Source of the DNA: Pseudomonas viridiflava
Lineage (GTDB): Bacteria; Pseudomonadota; Gammaproteobacteria; Pseudomonadales; Pseudomonadaceae
Length of the DNA stretch: 64,000 bases
NCBI RefSeq assembly: GCF_900601905.1
Contig: NZ_UWFA01000475.1
Span: 124,001 to 188,000, forward strand
Reading direction: 5' to 3'
Shown: piece after piece, positions 25,372 to 33,779 of the stretch
Layout of the letters: each line of letters opens with the position of its first letter
Numbering within the stretch: the stretch's first letter is position 1
Program-made: the position numbers and the translations under genes
Notes under the pieces: model-generated
Told to the model about the DNA's origin: nothing
Database searches by the model: none
Seen by the model: only the letters and a program-made list of their open reading frames with translations

Positions 25372-26259
25372 ATGAAAATCGCATTCATCGGTCTGGGCAA
25401 CATGGGCGCGCCGATGGCTCGCAACCTGCTCAAGGCCGGGCATCACTTGCATCTGTTCGATCTCAACACCAGCATCCTCAATGAGCTGGCAGGGTTGGGC
25501 GCACGCATCAGCGAATCACCCATGCATGCGGCGCAGGGCGTTGAATTGGTGATCACCATGCTGCCCGCCGCCGCTCATGTGCGCAGCGTGTACCTGGACG
25601 ACGATGGTGTGCTTGCCGGGATCGGCCACGGCGTGCCAGCAGTGGATTGCAGCACCATTGATCCGCAGACCATCCGCGAAGTCGCCACCCTGGCGGCCCG
25701 GCAAGGCGTGACCCTGGCCGATGCTCCGGTTTCCGGCGGGACCGGGGGCGCGCAAGCCGCGACACTGACGTTCATGGTTGGTGCCAGTGACGAGCATTTC
25801 GAGTTCCTCAAGCCGGTGCTGGCGAAGATGGGCAAGAACATCGTCCACTGCGGCGATATCGGCACTGGGCAGATCGCTAAAATCTGCAACAACATGCTGC
25901 TGGGCATTTCGATGATCGGCGTTGCCGAAGCCATGGCGCTGGGGGATTCGCTGGGCATTGATACCGAGGTGCTGGCGAAGGTCATCAACACCTCGACCGG
26001 CCGTTGCTGGAGTTCGGAAATGTACAACCCATGGCCCGGCATCGTCGAAACCGCGCCCGCTGCGCGGGGCTATACCGGCGGATTCGGGGCCGAGCTGATG
26101 CTCAAGGACTTGGGCCTTGCCACCGAAGCCGCGCGGCTCGCCCATCAACCGGTGGTCCTCGGCGCAGTGGCGCAGCAGCTGTATCAGGCGATGAGCCTGC
26201 GCGGCGAAGGCAGCAAGGATTTTTCGGCAATTGTGGAGGGGTATCGCAAGCGCAGTTGA
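25372..26259 (+). CDS. mmsB: 3-hydroxyisobutyrate dehydrogenase
   Basis: The product is 295 residues, typical length. It has the N-terminal NAD site FIGLGNMGAPMARNL, the substrate-binding DAPVSGGTGGAQAATLTFM and the catalytic-lysine segment GQIAKICNNMLLG with Lys near residue 171. It oxidises 3-hydroxyisobutyrate to methylmalonate semialdehyde in valine catabolism. AAGGAG lies upstream of the ATG, and the gene is 65 bases after the mmsA stop on the same strand, the usual mmsAB order. The gene looks intact although mmsA before it is broken, so it could produce a semialdehyde with no local enzyme to use it, unless a second mmsA (for example in an iol locus) exists elsewhere. Confidence 0.93.
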   Translation: MKIAFIGLGNMGAPMARNLLKAGHHLHLFDLNTSILNELAGLGARISESPMHAAQGVELVITMLPAAAHVRSVYLDDDGVLAGIGHGVPAVDCSTIDPQTIREVATLAARQGVTLADAPVSGGTGGAQAATLTFMVGASDEHFEFLKPVLAKMGKNIVHCGDIGTGQIAKICNNMLLGISMIGVAEAMALGDSLGIDTEVLAKVINTSTGRCWSSEMYNPWPGIVETAPAARGYTGGFGAELMLKDLGLATEAARLAHQPVVLGAVAQQLYQAMSLRGEGSKDFSAIVEGYRKRS

Positions 26260-26280
26260 ACGTGGTCCTGTGCATTCTGC

Positions 26281-26370
26281 GTGGGAGCGAACTCATTCGC
26301 GAAGAGGCCATTACATCCGATAGTTATTTGTCGCCTGTAATACAGCCTTCGCAAGCAAGCTTGCTCCCAC
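26281..26370. repeat. REPIN (gtgggagcgaac/gcttgctcccac)
   Basis: The inverted arms begin gtgggagcgaactcattcgc and end gcaagcaagcttgctcccac, about 50 bases apart. The arms are imperfect relative to each other. It sits between the convergent mmsB and MmgE/PrpD genes, where it may serve as a transcript end. Confidence 0.82.
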
Positions 26371-26431
26371 AGGTCCGAGGTCGACCAAGACAGATGCGTT
26401 ACCTCCCTCATGGATGAGTTCGGCCTTGATT

Positions 26432-27793
26432 TCAAGGCCCCCGCAACAGCTCTAACAACTCCTGCAGGTCGGTGATGTGCTGAAGGTTCAGGCACAACTC
26501 GCCCAGGTGTTCGGCCTGGGTGGCGGGCAGGGCGCGGACGGCCAGCGAACTGTATTTCTGCCACAGTTCGGCATCGCCAATCGGGTTGAGCGGGCCACCC
26601 AGCGGAGTGTTGATCTGTAGCGTAGCGCTGCGCCCGTGCGTGCCAGTGAGGGTGACAAAAGGCTCATCCAGCGGGGCGAGCGAAGCATCGACCCTCATTT
26701 CAATCCGCTGCATGAACGTCGCGATAGCCGATGAGGTGCGCTGGTATTCTTCATAGGCATCCAGCCCGGCATGGCCGAGTAAGCAACGCACGGCCAGGGC
26801 ATAAGGCAGGCTCATTTGTGCGGCGGCAAGCGTTTGCGTGTCCAGCCCGGCGCACATGTCCACCAGAAACGCACTGGCCTTGACCTGGATCGACTGCACC
26901 TGATCGGCGCTGATCTGCAACTCGCTGAGCAGTTGGCCGACGGCATCGATGGCCGAGTGGGTGCCACGGCACGCGGCGTAAGGTTTGAGGGAACAGCGCG
27001 CCAGCTTCCAGACCACGCCCAGGTCTTCGGTCAGCGCCTGAGGCTGTGCGGTGTCCCGGGCCAAGGTGCGCAGGAAACCACCCCAGACGTCATCGAATAC
27101 CTGAGACGGCCCCGTCATGCCTTCCCGGGCCAGCAACGCCGCCAACACACCCCCCTCCGCGGGGCGGCCGGCATGCAGCTTTTTAGTGTCTGCGCCGTCA
27201 TGAATGAACGCCCACAACCCGCCGCTCATGCTGGCCGACAGCCCTAGCGCCGAGGCGGTCTGGCTTTCGTCGAGTTTCAGCAACCTGGCACACGCCGCTG
27301 CCGCGCCGAACACGCCACAGGTGCCGGTGGAATGCCAACCGGCCTCGTTATGCGGCGAGTAGCCGCCACAGGCTTCCAGCACTCGCCGGGCAATGTCATA
27401 GCCGATGACCATGGCGGCCAACAGCTCTTTGCCATCTGGCATCGGCTCGCACAGGGGCAATACCGCGAGCATGGCCGGGACGACCACCGCGCCGGAGTGA
27501 TCGCAGCCGCCTGCGTCATCGAGCTCCAGCGCGTGGGCGGCAATGCCGTTGATCAAGGCGGCATTGCGCGCGGACAACCCATAATCAGCGCCCCAGATCA
27601 CCGATGCGCCTTCCGCTTCACTGGCATTCATCGCCCGCAGCGCGCGTTGGGTCAGCTCTGTTTGCGAACCGGCCAGCGCAGCGCCCAGGGTGTCGAGCAA
27701 ATGCTGCTTGGCTTTGACGACTAGCGCCTCAGGCAGGTCTTCGAATGAGGTGCGGCAGATGAATTGGCTGAGGGTTTGAACGGCGTTGGTCAT
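26432..27793 (-). CDS. MmgE/PrpD family protein (2-methylcitrate dehydratase or iminodisuccinate epimerase-like)
   Basis: The product is 453 residues, the family length, from the ATG at 27793 with AAGAG a few bases upstream; the longer open frame runs through a REPIN. Family segments include HLLDTLGAALAGS, AAHALELDDAGGCDHSG, GYDIARRVLEACG and the GWHSTGTCGVFGAAAACAR block. PrpD dehydrates 2-methylcitrate, while other family members include cis-aconitate decarboxylase and iminodisuccinate epimerase. There is no prpBC here. The neighbours are an argininosuccinate-lyase paralogue, an amino-acid ABC transporter and deacetylases, which fits epimerase or dehydratase action on an aspartate-derived compound better than the propionate cycle; this is inference. 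A REPIN lies between it and the deacetylase gene upstream. Confidence 0.88.
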   Translation of the reverse strand: MTNAVQTLSQFICRTSFEDLPEALVVKAKQHLLDTLGAALAGSQTELTQRALRAMNASEAEGASVIWGADYGLSARNAALINGIAAHALELDDAGGCDHSGAVVVPAMLAVLPLCEPMPDGKELLAAMVIGYDIARRVLEACGGYSPHNEAGWHSTGTCGVFGAAAACARLLKLDESQTASALGLSASMSGGLWAFIHDGADTKKLHAGRPAEGGVLAALLAREGMTGPSQVFDDVWGGFLRTLARDTAQPQALTEDLGVVWKLARCSLKPYAACRGTHSAIDAVGQLLSELQISADQVQSIQVKASAFLVDMCAGLDTQTLAAAQMSLPYALAVRCLLGHAGLDAYEEYQRTSSAIATFMQRIEMRVDASLAPLDEPFVTLTGTHGRSATLQINTPLGGPLNPIGDAELWQKYSSLAVRALPATQAEHLGELCLNLQHITDLQELLELLRGP

Positions 27794-27888
27794 GGTGGGC
27801 TCTTCAGACATGAATGTGAGCTGGAGTGATACTCCGTGGGAGATCCCCCATCGTCCAGACGCCGCGCTGTCGCGCAGCAAACACAGGA

Positions 27889-27985
27889 CCTGTGGGAGCG
27901 AGCTTGCTCGCGAAGGCAATGTTCCTGCCTTCAGAAATATATGCTGATGTCCCGGCCCCTTCGCGAGCAAGCTCGCTCCCACAGG
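27889..27985. repeat. REPIN (gtgggagcgagcttgctcgcg family)
   Basis: A near-perfect pair of inverted arms, cctgtgggagcgagcttgct and its complement ending gctcgctcccacagg, flank about 45 bases. It lies within the same-strand gene run, between the deacetylase at 28009 and the MmgE/PrpD gene. Confidence 0.9.
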
Positions 27986-28008
27986 TTCGGTTTTTTCCAA
28001 CAGAATTC

Positions 28009-28911
28009 TCAGGTTTCATTGCAGCGGTAATGGCGCTCAAACACCGCAGCCGGGTGGTCTTCGGGGGTGGTGTTGTGGTTGTCAGCCCACCAGTCGGCGA
28101 CTTCCTCGGCGGTGGCGAACCACACCTCCGGCTGGGCCTTGAGCCAGGTCAGCCATTCCAGCAGCAAGCCACTGCGGCCCACGGTGCCGAGGGTTTCCGG
28201 GTGCAGGCGCAGCACGTAGCACAGCCCGAAACGATGAAAGCCATTGAAATCGTGTTGCCAGTTTTTCAGCACTTGGGCGTATGAGCCGATCCGGGCCTGG
28301 CTGACCGGCACCGCAGGCGCGAGGTTGAAAGCGAAGTACGGCTCGTCTTCAAGTTCGCAATGCAACGGCAGCTCAACCAGCGGTGGCGCGTCGGCGCTGG
28401 CAGCCGGATGCATGTAAGGCAGATCGTCCCCTGACCAGGACGAAGACCAGTTGATACCTTCAGCGCGTAACGCATCGGTAAAGCCCGGCGCGTAGCTGCC
28501 CGCTGGCGCCCGAAAACCGCTGGGCCGTTGCCCGGTCAGATCGGCTATCGCCTGGCAGCCTTGTCTGAGCGAAGCGTGCTGGGCGGCAAGGTCCAGTCTG
28601 GAGAAATCCTCATGGCGATAACCCGCACAGGCAATTTCGTGCCCGGCCGCATGAATGGCCTGAACCACCTGCGGGTTTTCTTCGGCGACGATGCCTGGGA
28701 TGCACCAGGTGGATGGCAACTGCTGATCGGCAAGAACCTGCAGCACTCGCTGCACACCGCGAGTAGTGCCGTAGCGCCACACCGACAGGCTTTTGTCCCG
28801 CCCGGCAATGGCGGGCACCTGAGTGAGAATGCCGTGAATATCGTTGTAGTCGATGGTAATCACCACCGCGCACCGATAAGGCCTGGGCCAGACGCCGCTC
28901 GGTTCAGTCAT
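28009..28911 (-). CDS. NodB-fold polysaccharide deacetylase family protein with altered metal site
   Basis: The product is 300 residues from the ATG at 28911, whose first codons overlap the stop of the upstream gene (ATGACTGA); the longer frame has no ribosome site. The NodB motifs are present: TIDYNDIHG for the first Asp motif, CAGYRHEDFSRLD for the second, and GFRAPAGSYAPGF for the Arg motif. In the second motif the usual H-x3-H reads A-x3-H, so the first metal His is missing. The family includes chitin/peptidoglycan deacetylases and allantoinase PuuE-like amidohydrolases; length and lack of signal peptide fit the cytoplasmic amidohydrolase group. It is a paralogue of the next gene upstream, and the two may act as a heteromeric pair. 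Confidence 0.82.
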   Translation of the reverse strand: MTEPSGVWPRPYRCAVVITIDYNDIHGILTQVPAIAGRDKSLSVWRYGTTRGVQRVLQVLADQQLPSTWCIPGIVAEENPQVVQAIHAAGHEIACAGYRHEDFSRLDLAAQHASLRQGCQAIADLTGQRPSGFRAPAGSYAPGFTDALRAEGINWSSSWSGDDLPYMHPAASADAPPLVELPLHCELEDEPYFAFNLAPAVPVSQARIGSYAQVLKNWQHDFNGFHRFGLCYVLRLHPETLGTVGRSGLLLEWLTWLKAQPEVWFATAEEVADWWADNHNTTPEDHPAAVFERHYRCNET

Positions 28912-29752
28912 CAGAGTGCTCCTTGAGCCAGAAGCTGGCGACGTCGTTACAGGTTGCAAACCAGACGTCCGGCTGGCTGTGCATATGTTCGAGAAAACGC
29001 TCCAGAATGCCGATCCGCCCCGGCTTGCCGCTGATCTTGGGGTGAAACAGCGTGGTCATGCACAGGCCTTCGCGATAGGTGCCATCGAACTCGCGGCACC
29101 AGTTGTCCAGCGTCTGCTCGTAGCTGGCGATGCGATCCAGTCCGGCGGGGTAATTTGGTGCACGGGTGTAGGCCAGTGAGGCGTAGTCATCGAGTTCCCA
29201 ACGACCGGGAATCTCTACCAGACCATGGAGCTGGCCGGGCACTTCAATGAAGTACGGGCGGTCATCGCCGCGCATGCTGCTGGAGTAGGTGACGCCGCAG
29301 TCCATGAGCAGGGCAGGGGTTTCTGTGTGCCAGTCGCCTGACGGGGTGCGGAAACCTGTGGCGGTGATGCCCAGGTAACGTTTGAAAATGTCCGCGCTGA
29401 TCTTCATCACCTCGCGCTGAGCGGGCAGATCAAGGGCGAAAAATGATTCGTGGCGATAGCCGTGGTAAGCCACTTCGTGGCCGTGTTCGAGGATCGCCTG
29501 GCATTGGCGCGGCCAGTTTTCGACGATCCAGGCCGGGACAAAGAAAGTCGCGGGGGTGGAATGTGCCTTGAGCATGTCCAGCAGACGCGGCAGAGCGCGA
29601 TATGGGCCGTAGCTGCCAAAAGTGAAGTACTCGGGTTTGTGCCAGATCGAACCATCTAGCATTGCCGCGCCGGTCGGTCCGTCCAGATCGAACGCCAGGG
29701 CGACACTGGCGCGAGCGTTGCCGGGCCAGCGCAAATCGTTGCAGGCAAACAT
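28904..29752 (-). CDS. NodB-fold polysaccharide deacetylase family protein (PuuE-like amidohydrolase)
   Basis: The product is 282 residues with FDLDGPTGA as the first motif, EVAYHGYRHESFF as the second (intact H-x3-H) and GFRTPSGDWHTE as the Arg motif. There is no signal peptide, so it should act in the cytoplasm, unlike extracellular polysaccharide deacetylases. Such proteins remove acetyl or formyl groups or open cyclic amides; allantoinase PuuE is a known example. It overlaps the second deacetylase by eight bases and follows the ABC transporter genes on the same strand. In this context it probably hydrolyses an amide in the imported substrate. The substrate is not known. Confidence 0.85.
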   Translation of the reverse strand: MFACNDLRWPGNARASVALAFDLDGPTGAAMLDGSIWHKPEYFTFGSYGPYRALPRLLDMLKAHSTPATFFVPAWIVENWPRQCQAILEHGHEVAYHGYRHESFFALDLPAQREVMKISADIFKRYLGITATGFRTPSGDWHTETPALLMDCGVTYSSSMRGDDRPYFIEVPGQLHGLVEIPGRWELDDYASLAYTRAPNYPAGLDRIASYEQTLDNWCREFDGTYREGLCMTTLFHPKISGKPGRIGILERFLEHMHSQPDVWFATCNDVASFWLKEHSDD

Positions 29753-29780
29753 GGGGTAGTCTCCAGAGCCCTAGTGATGA

Positions 29781-29801
29781 CCCGCTCGCTCCATGAGCGG
29801 G
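29781..29801 (-). other. Hairpin between the binding-protein and deacetylase genes
   Basis: CCCGCTC and GAGCGGG form a 7-base-pair stem with a 7-base loop in the 60-base gap. There is no T-run. It could stabilise the upstream transporter mRNA or lower read-through into the deacetylase genes. Confidence 0.35.
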
Positions 29802-29812
29802 GCCCGAGCTGA

Positions 29813-30664
29813 TTACTTGGCGCCGTTGAGCTGCGCTTTTTCGACCGCGCCGTTCTTGAGCTGCCATTTGTCGAGGATCTTCTCGTAGCTGCCGTCGGCG
29901 ATCATGTCGTTGAGGGTGGCGATGATGGCCGCGCTCAGCTCGGCATTGTGCTTGGCCACGCCCAGACCGGTCAGCTGACGGGTCAGCGGCTCGCCCAGCA
30001 CCTTGAACACACCCGGCTCCTGGCCCTGGATGTACGGCAGGGTTTCGCTGCCTTGCACGGCGGCGTCCAGACGCGACTGGCGCAACTGAGCACGAGCATC
30101 GGCGCTGCCTTCGGTGCCGACCACGGTGATCGCCGGTTTGCCTTTGGCGACGCAGTTCACGTCACTCCACTTGGCGATTTCCACCGGGAAGGTGGTGCGG
30201 CGGCTGGTACCGATCTTCTTGCCGCACATGTCTTCGACGCTGTTCAGGGTCTTCTGCGACTCAAGGGTGTAGAACTGCGGACCGGTGCTGAAGTAGTCGA
30301 CAAAGTCCACGGTTTGCTGGCGCTCAGGCGTATCGGTCATGCCCGACAGCACGATATCGATACGGTTGGTGGCCAGGCCGCTGACCATCTGTTCGAACGC
30401 GGTCTCCTGCCATTTGATTTCCAGGCCCAGACGCTTGGCAATCTCAGTGCCCAGGTCGTAATCGACGCCGGTCAGTTTGCCAGTGGCCGGGTCCTTGAAA
30501 TCCATCGGCGGATAATTCGGCGCGATACCCGCCGAGATGTAGCCCTTGTCCTTGATGGCTTTGGGCAGGACGTGGGTGTCAGCTGCCCAGCTCGAAACCG
30601 AAATCAGGGCGGACAGCGCAGCAGTAGCGGCAAGCGTGAAAGTTTTCAAATCGGAGATCCTCAA
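29813..30664 (-). CDS. Amino-acid ABC transporter periplasmic binding protein (SBP_bac_3)
   Basis: The product is 283 residues with a Sec signal peptide (FTLAATAALSALISVSSWAAD). The mature part shows the family pattern: ISAGIAPNYPPMDFKD, TGVDYDLGTEIAKRLG, SGMTDTPERQQTVDFVDYF and the hinge region VEDMCGKKIGT. Polar amino acids and opines are the usual ligands. It is followed by the deacetylase genes and preceded on the same strand by the ATPase gene (11 bases) and the permease, so the transporter is complete: binding protein, ATPase and a single permease that would form a homodimer. The ligand is probably the substrate of the neighbouring lyase and amidohydrolases, which is inference. Confidence 0.9.
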   Translation of the reverse strand: MRISDLKTFTLAATAALSALISVSSWAADTHVLPKAIKDKGYISAGIAPNYPPMDFKDPATGKLTGVDYDLGTEIAKRLGLEIKWQETAFEQMVSGLATNRIDIVLSGMTDTPERQQTVDFVDYFSTGPQFYTLESQKTLNSVEDMCGKKIGTSRRTTFPVEIAKWSDVNCVAKGKPAITVVGTEGSADARAQLRQSRLDAAVQGSETLPYIQGQEPGVFKVLGEPLTRQLTGLGVAKHNAELSAAIIATLNDMIADGSYEKILDKWQLKNGAVEKAQLNGAK

Positions 30665-30675
30665 AGGGTTTGATT

Positions 30676-31440
30676 TCAGTTCAACACGGCAGCAATAAAA
30701 TCCTGGGTACGCGGGTTGCGCGGGTTCATCAGCAGGTCTTCCGGGGCACCTGTCTCGATGATTTGCCCGGCGTCCATGAACACCACGCGGTTGGCCACTT
30801 CACGGGCAAAGCCCAGTTCGTGGGTCACCACCACCATGGTCATGCCGCTTTTGGCCAGGTCACGCATCACCGACAGCACTTCGCCGACCAGCTCTGGGTC
30901 CAGGGCCGACGTCGGCTCATCGAACAGCATCAGCTTGGGGCGCATCGCCAGAGCGCGGGCAATCGCCACGCGCTGCTGCTGCCCACCGGACAGCTCGATG
31001 GGGTAGGCGTTGGCCTTGGACTCCAGGCCGACGCGCTTGAGCAAGTCCAGGGCCAGTGCGCGGCACTCTTCTGCGGGCTGGCGCAACACCTGGGTGGGGC
31101 CCTCGATGATGTTTTCCAGCACGGTCATGTGCGCAAACAGGTTGAAGCGCTGGAACACCATGCCGGTCTTGAGGCGCTGGCGGGCGATCTGCACGTCGCT
31201 CAGTTCCACCAGCTTCTGGCCCTCGGTGCGAAATCCGAGGATCTCGTCATCGACCCACAGGCCGCCTTCATCGACTTTTTCCAGCTGGTTGATGCAACGC
31301 AGCAGCGTGCTCTTGCCCGAACCGGACGGGCCGATGATGCACAGCACCTCGCCGTGGGGGATTTCCAGGTTGACGTTCTTGAGCGCCTGGAAGTCGCCGA
31401 AGAACTTGTTCACGTCTACAGCCTTGACGATGTTCAACAT
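30676..31440 (-). CDS. Amino-acid ABC transporter ATPase (GlnQ/HisP type)
   Basis: The product is 254 residues, standard for the polar amino-acid transporter ATPases. It shows Walker A GPSGSGKST, the ABC signature LSGGQQQR, Walker B LMLFDEPTSALDPE and the switch His in VVVTHELGFA. It powers uptake through the permease encoded 9 bases upstream. The start MLNIVKAVDVNKFFG leads directly into the first strand of the domain. Nothing unusual is seen. Confidence 0.95.
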   Translation of the reverse strand: MLNIVKAVDVNKFFGDFQALKNVNLEIPHGEVLCIIGPSGSGKSTLLRCINQLEKVDEGGLWVDDEILGFRTEGQKLVELSDVQIARQRLKTGMVFQRFNLFAHMTVLENIIEGPTQVLRQPAEECRALALDLLKRVGLESKANAYPIELSGGQQQRVAIARALAMRPKLMLFDEPTSALDPELVGEVLSVMRDLAKSGMTMVVVTHELGFAREVANRVVFMDAGQIIETGAPEDLLMNPRNPRTQDFIAAVLN

Positions 31441-31449
31441 GTTCAGTCC

Positions 31450-32325
31450 TCAGTTACGTTTGCCAGCGCCACGGGCGAAGCGTTTTTCCAGTCGGCCCTG
31501 ACCCAGGGTCAGGATCGTCACTACCGCCAGGTACCAGATGCCGGCCACGATCAGCAGCTCCATGACCCGGGCATTGGCGTAGTAAATGTTCTGCGCGTTG
31601 TGCAGCAGTTCCGAGTACTGGATCACGCTGGCCAGGCTGGTCATTTTCACCATGCCGATGAATTCGTTGCTGACCGGCGGGATGATGATGCGCATGGCCT
31701 GGGGCAGGATGATTCGGCGCAGCGCCTGCAGGCGCGGCATGCCGATGGACTTGGCAGCCTCGTACTGGCCGGTGTCCACCGACAGCAGACCGGCACGCAC
31801 CACCTCGGCGGTGTAGGCACCCTGATTGATGCCCAGACCCAGCAGTGCAGCGGCGAACGGGGTGATGACTTCAACGGTCTTGAATTCGAACAGGCCGGGG
31901 ATGCCCAGGGTCGGGAAGATCAGCGCCAGGTTGAACCACAGCAGCAACTGCAGGATCAGCGGCGTGCCGCGAAACAGCCAGGTGTAGCCCTGGGCAACGT
32001 ATCGTAGCAGCGGGTTCTGCGACATGCGCATCACGGCCACGATCACCCCGAGCACGACGCCCAGCGCCATGGCCAGGATCGACATGGTGATGGTGTTCAA
32101 CAGGCCGAACATGATCGATTCAGCGGTCAGAAACTGCCGCACGAAACTCCATTCGATGTTGCCGTTGATGAAGGCATGAACCAGCCCGATCAGCAGCACC
32201 ACGATCAGGGTGGCCGCCGCATAACGACCAAAATAGCGACGCGGTACGACTTTGTACGTCGAGATGTCGTACTTGGCGACGGTTGCAGCGCTCTCGGCGG
32301 CTGCTGATGCTTGAGTCTTTGACAT
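31450..32325 (-). CDS. Amino-acid ABC transporter permease
   Basis: The product is 291 residues from the ATG at 32325, chosen for the GAGGA seven bases upstream. It has an N-terminal cytoplasmic stretch, a first membrane helix at about 35-55 (AATLIVVLLIGLVHAFI) and the five-helix His/Glu/Gln/Arg/opine permease core. The EAA loop motif, EAAKSIGMPRLQALRRIILPQ-like, couples to the ATPase. The core lies between residues 80 and 280. It is the only permease gene of the system, so a homodimer is expected. It starts 26 bases after the stop of the lyase gene on the same strand. Confidence 0.93.
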   Translation of the reverse strand: MSKTQASAAAESAATVAKYDISTYKVVPRRYFGRYAAATLIVVLLIGLVHAFINGNIEWSFVRQFLTAESIMFGLLNTITMSILAMALGVVLGVIVAVMRMSQNPLLRYVAQGYTWLFRGTPLILQLLLWFNLALIFPTLGIPGLFEFKTVEVITPFAAALLGLGINQGAYTAEVVRAGLLSVDTGQYEAAKSIGMPRLQALRRIILPQAMRIIIPPVSNEFIGMVKMTSLASVIQYSELLHNAQNIYYANARVMELLIVAGIWYLAVVTILTLGQGRLEKRFARGAGKRN

Positions 32326-32351
32326 GCAGTATTCCTCGTTGGAACAGCGAA

Positions 32352-33779
32352 TCAGCCGCGTGGACCCGCGTAGTCGAGTGCCCATTGTCGCTGGGTGATC
32401 AGTTGCTGCTTGAAGCGCTCGATCTGCTCGGCAACCCGCACCGGCGAAGTCCCGCCCCAACCGCTGCGCGCGGCCAGTGCAGCTTCCAGGGTCAGTGCTT
32501 CGAGCACCTCGGGGGTCAGGCGTGAGTCGGTGGCGGCCAGCTGTTGGGTGCTGAGCTGCTCCAGGCCGATGTTGTTCTCTTCACACAGTTGAACCAGTTT
32601 GCCGGTGATCTCGTGGGCTTCCTTGAACGGCACGCCGCGCACCGCCAGCCAGTCGGCGACTTCGGTGGCGAGGGTGAAGCCCAGCGGTGCCTGGCGTAGC
32701 AACTCGTCGGCGCGCACTTTCATGGTGTCGACCATCCCAGCAAAGGCGGGCAGCACCAGGTGCACGGTTTCCAGGCTGTCGAGAATCGCGTGTTTGTCTT
32801 CGCTCAAATCGCGGTTGTACGACAGCGGCTGGGCCTTGAGCACGGCCAGAATGCCGGTCAGGCTGCCGATCAGACGGCCTGACTTGCCGCGGGCCAGTTC
32901 GGCAATATCCGGGTTCTTTTTCTGCGGCATGATCGAGCTGCCGGTGGCGTAGCCGTCGTCCAGCTCAACCCAACGGAATTGCCGGGAAGTCCACAGGCAG
33001 AACTCTTCGGCCAGGCGCGAAATATTGATGCCCAGCATGCTGCTGCAGAACAGGAACTCGGCCACATGGTCGCGGCTGGCGACGGCGTCGATGGAGTTCT
33101 CGCACGGGCCGCTGTAGCCCATCTCGGCGGCCGAACGCTGTGGGTCGCGGGCAATGGCGGAACCCGCCAGTGCAGCAGCGCCAAGCGGCGACAGGCTGAA
33201 GCGTTTGTCCCAGTCCTGCAGGCGCTGGATGTCGCGATGAATCGCTTGAGCGTGGGCCATCAGGTGGTGGGCGAACACGATGGGCTGCGCCTGTTGCAAG
33301 TGAGTGAAGCCTGGCGCGATGGTGTTGATGTGTTGCTCGGCTTGGGACACCAGGGCTTTTTGCAGTTCGAGAATCGCCAGGGTCATGACCCGGACCTGGT
33401 CACGCAGGAACAGACGCATGTCATTGGCCGACTGATCGTTGCGCGAGCGCCCGGCCCGCAACTTGCCGCCCAGCGTGCCGAGCCGTTCCGTGAGCAGGCG
33501 TTCGATGAAGGTGTGCACGTCTTCGTCGGCAGGGATGGGTTCGATGCTGCCAGCGGCGAAGTCGACGTCAATGCCGCGCAATGCCTCGATGATGCGTGCC
33601 GTTTCGTCAGCGTCCAGCAGGCCTGCGCGGTGCAGTTCGTTGGCGTGTGCCTTGGAGCCGGCGATGTCATAGGGCGTCAGGCGAAAGTAGGCACGTGGCG
33701 AGCGCGACAGGTTGGCCATGGCTTCGGCCGGGCCGGTTTTGAAGCGTGCGCCCCACAGGCGATCAGTTGCGTCAGACAT
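32352..33779 (-). CDS. Argininosuccinate lyase-like C-N lyase, paralogue
   Basis: The product is 475 residues from the ATG at 33779 (GGAGA upstream). It belongs to the fumarase/aspartase superfamily, argininosuccinate lyase branch: LRAGRSRNDQ, the THLQQAQPI segment and the signature GSSIMPQKKNPD are all present. In Pseudomonas the biosynthetic argH is elsewhere, near algR and hemC, so this copy next to an amino-acid transporter is likely to be catabolic. Lyases of this branch also split ethylenediamine-disuccinate and related N-substituted aspartates into fumarate and an amine. It is the first gene of a same-strand run to 26432. Sequence alone does not distinguish argininosuccinate from related substrates. 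Confidence 0.88.
   Translation of the reverse strand: MSDATDRLWGARFKTGPAEAMANLSRSPRAYFRLTPYDIAGSKAHANELHRAGLLDADETARIIEALRGIDVDFAAGSIEPIPADEDVHTFIERLLTERLGTLGGKLRAGRSRNDQSANDMRLFLRDQVRVMTLAILELQKALVSQAEQHINTIAPGFTHLQQAQPIVFAHHLMAHAQAIHRDIQRLQDWDKRFSLSPLGAAALAGSAIARDPQRSAAEMGYSGPCENSIDAVASRDHVAEFLFCSSMLGINISRLAEEFCLWTSRQFRWVELDDGYATGSSIMPQKKNPDIAELARGKSGRLIGSLTGILAVLKAQPLSYNRDLSEDKHAILDSLETVHLVLPAFAGMVDTMKVRADELLRQAPLGFTLATEVADWLAVRGVPFKEAHEITGKLVQLCEENNIGLEQLSTQQLAATDSRLTPEVLEALTLEAALAARSGWGGTSPVRVAEQIERFKQQLITQRQWALDYAGPRG

Noticed and set aside
30670..32007. A 445-codon plus-strand open frame opposite the amino-acid ABC genes
   Set aside because: Gln/His-rich shadow of the ATPase and permease genes, with no domain.
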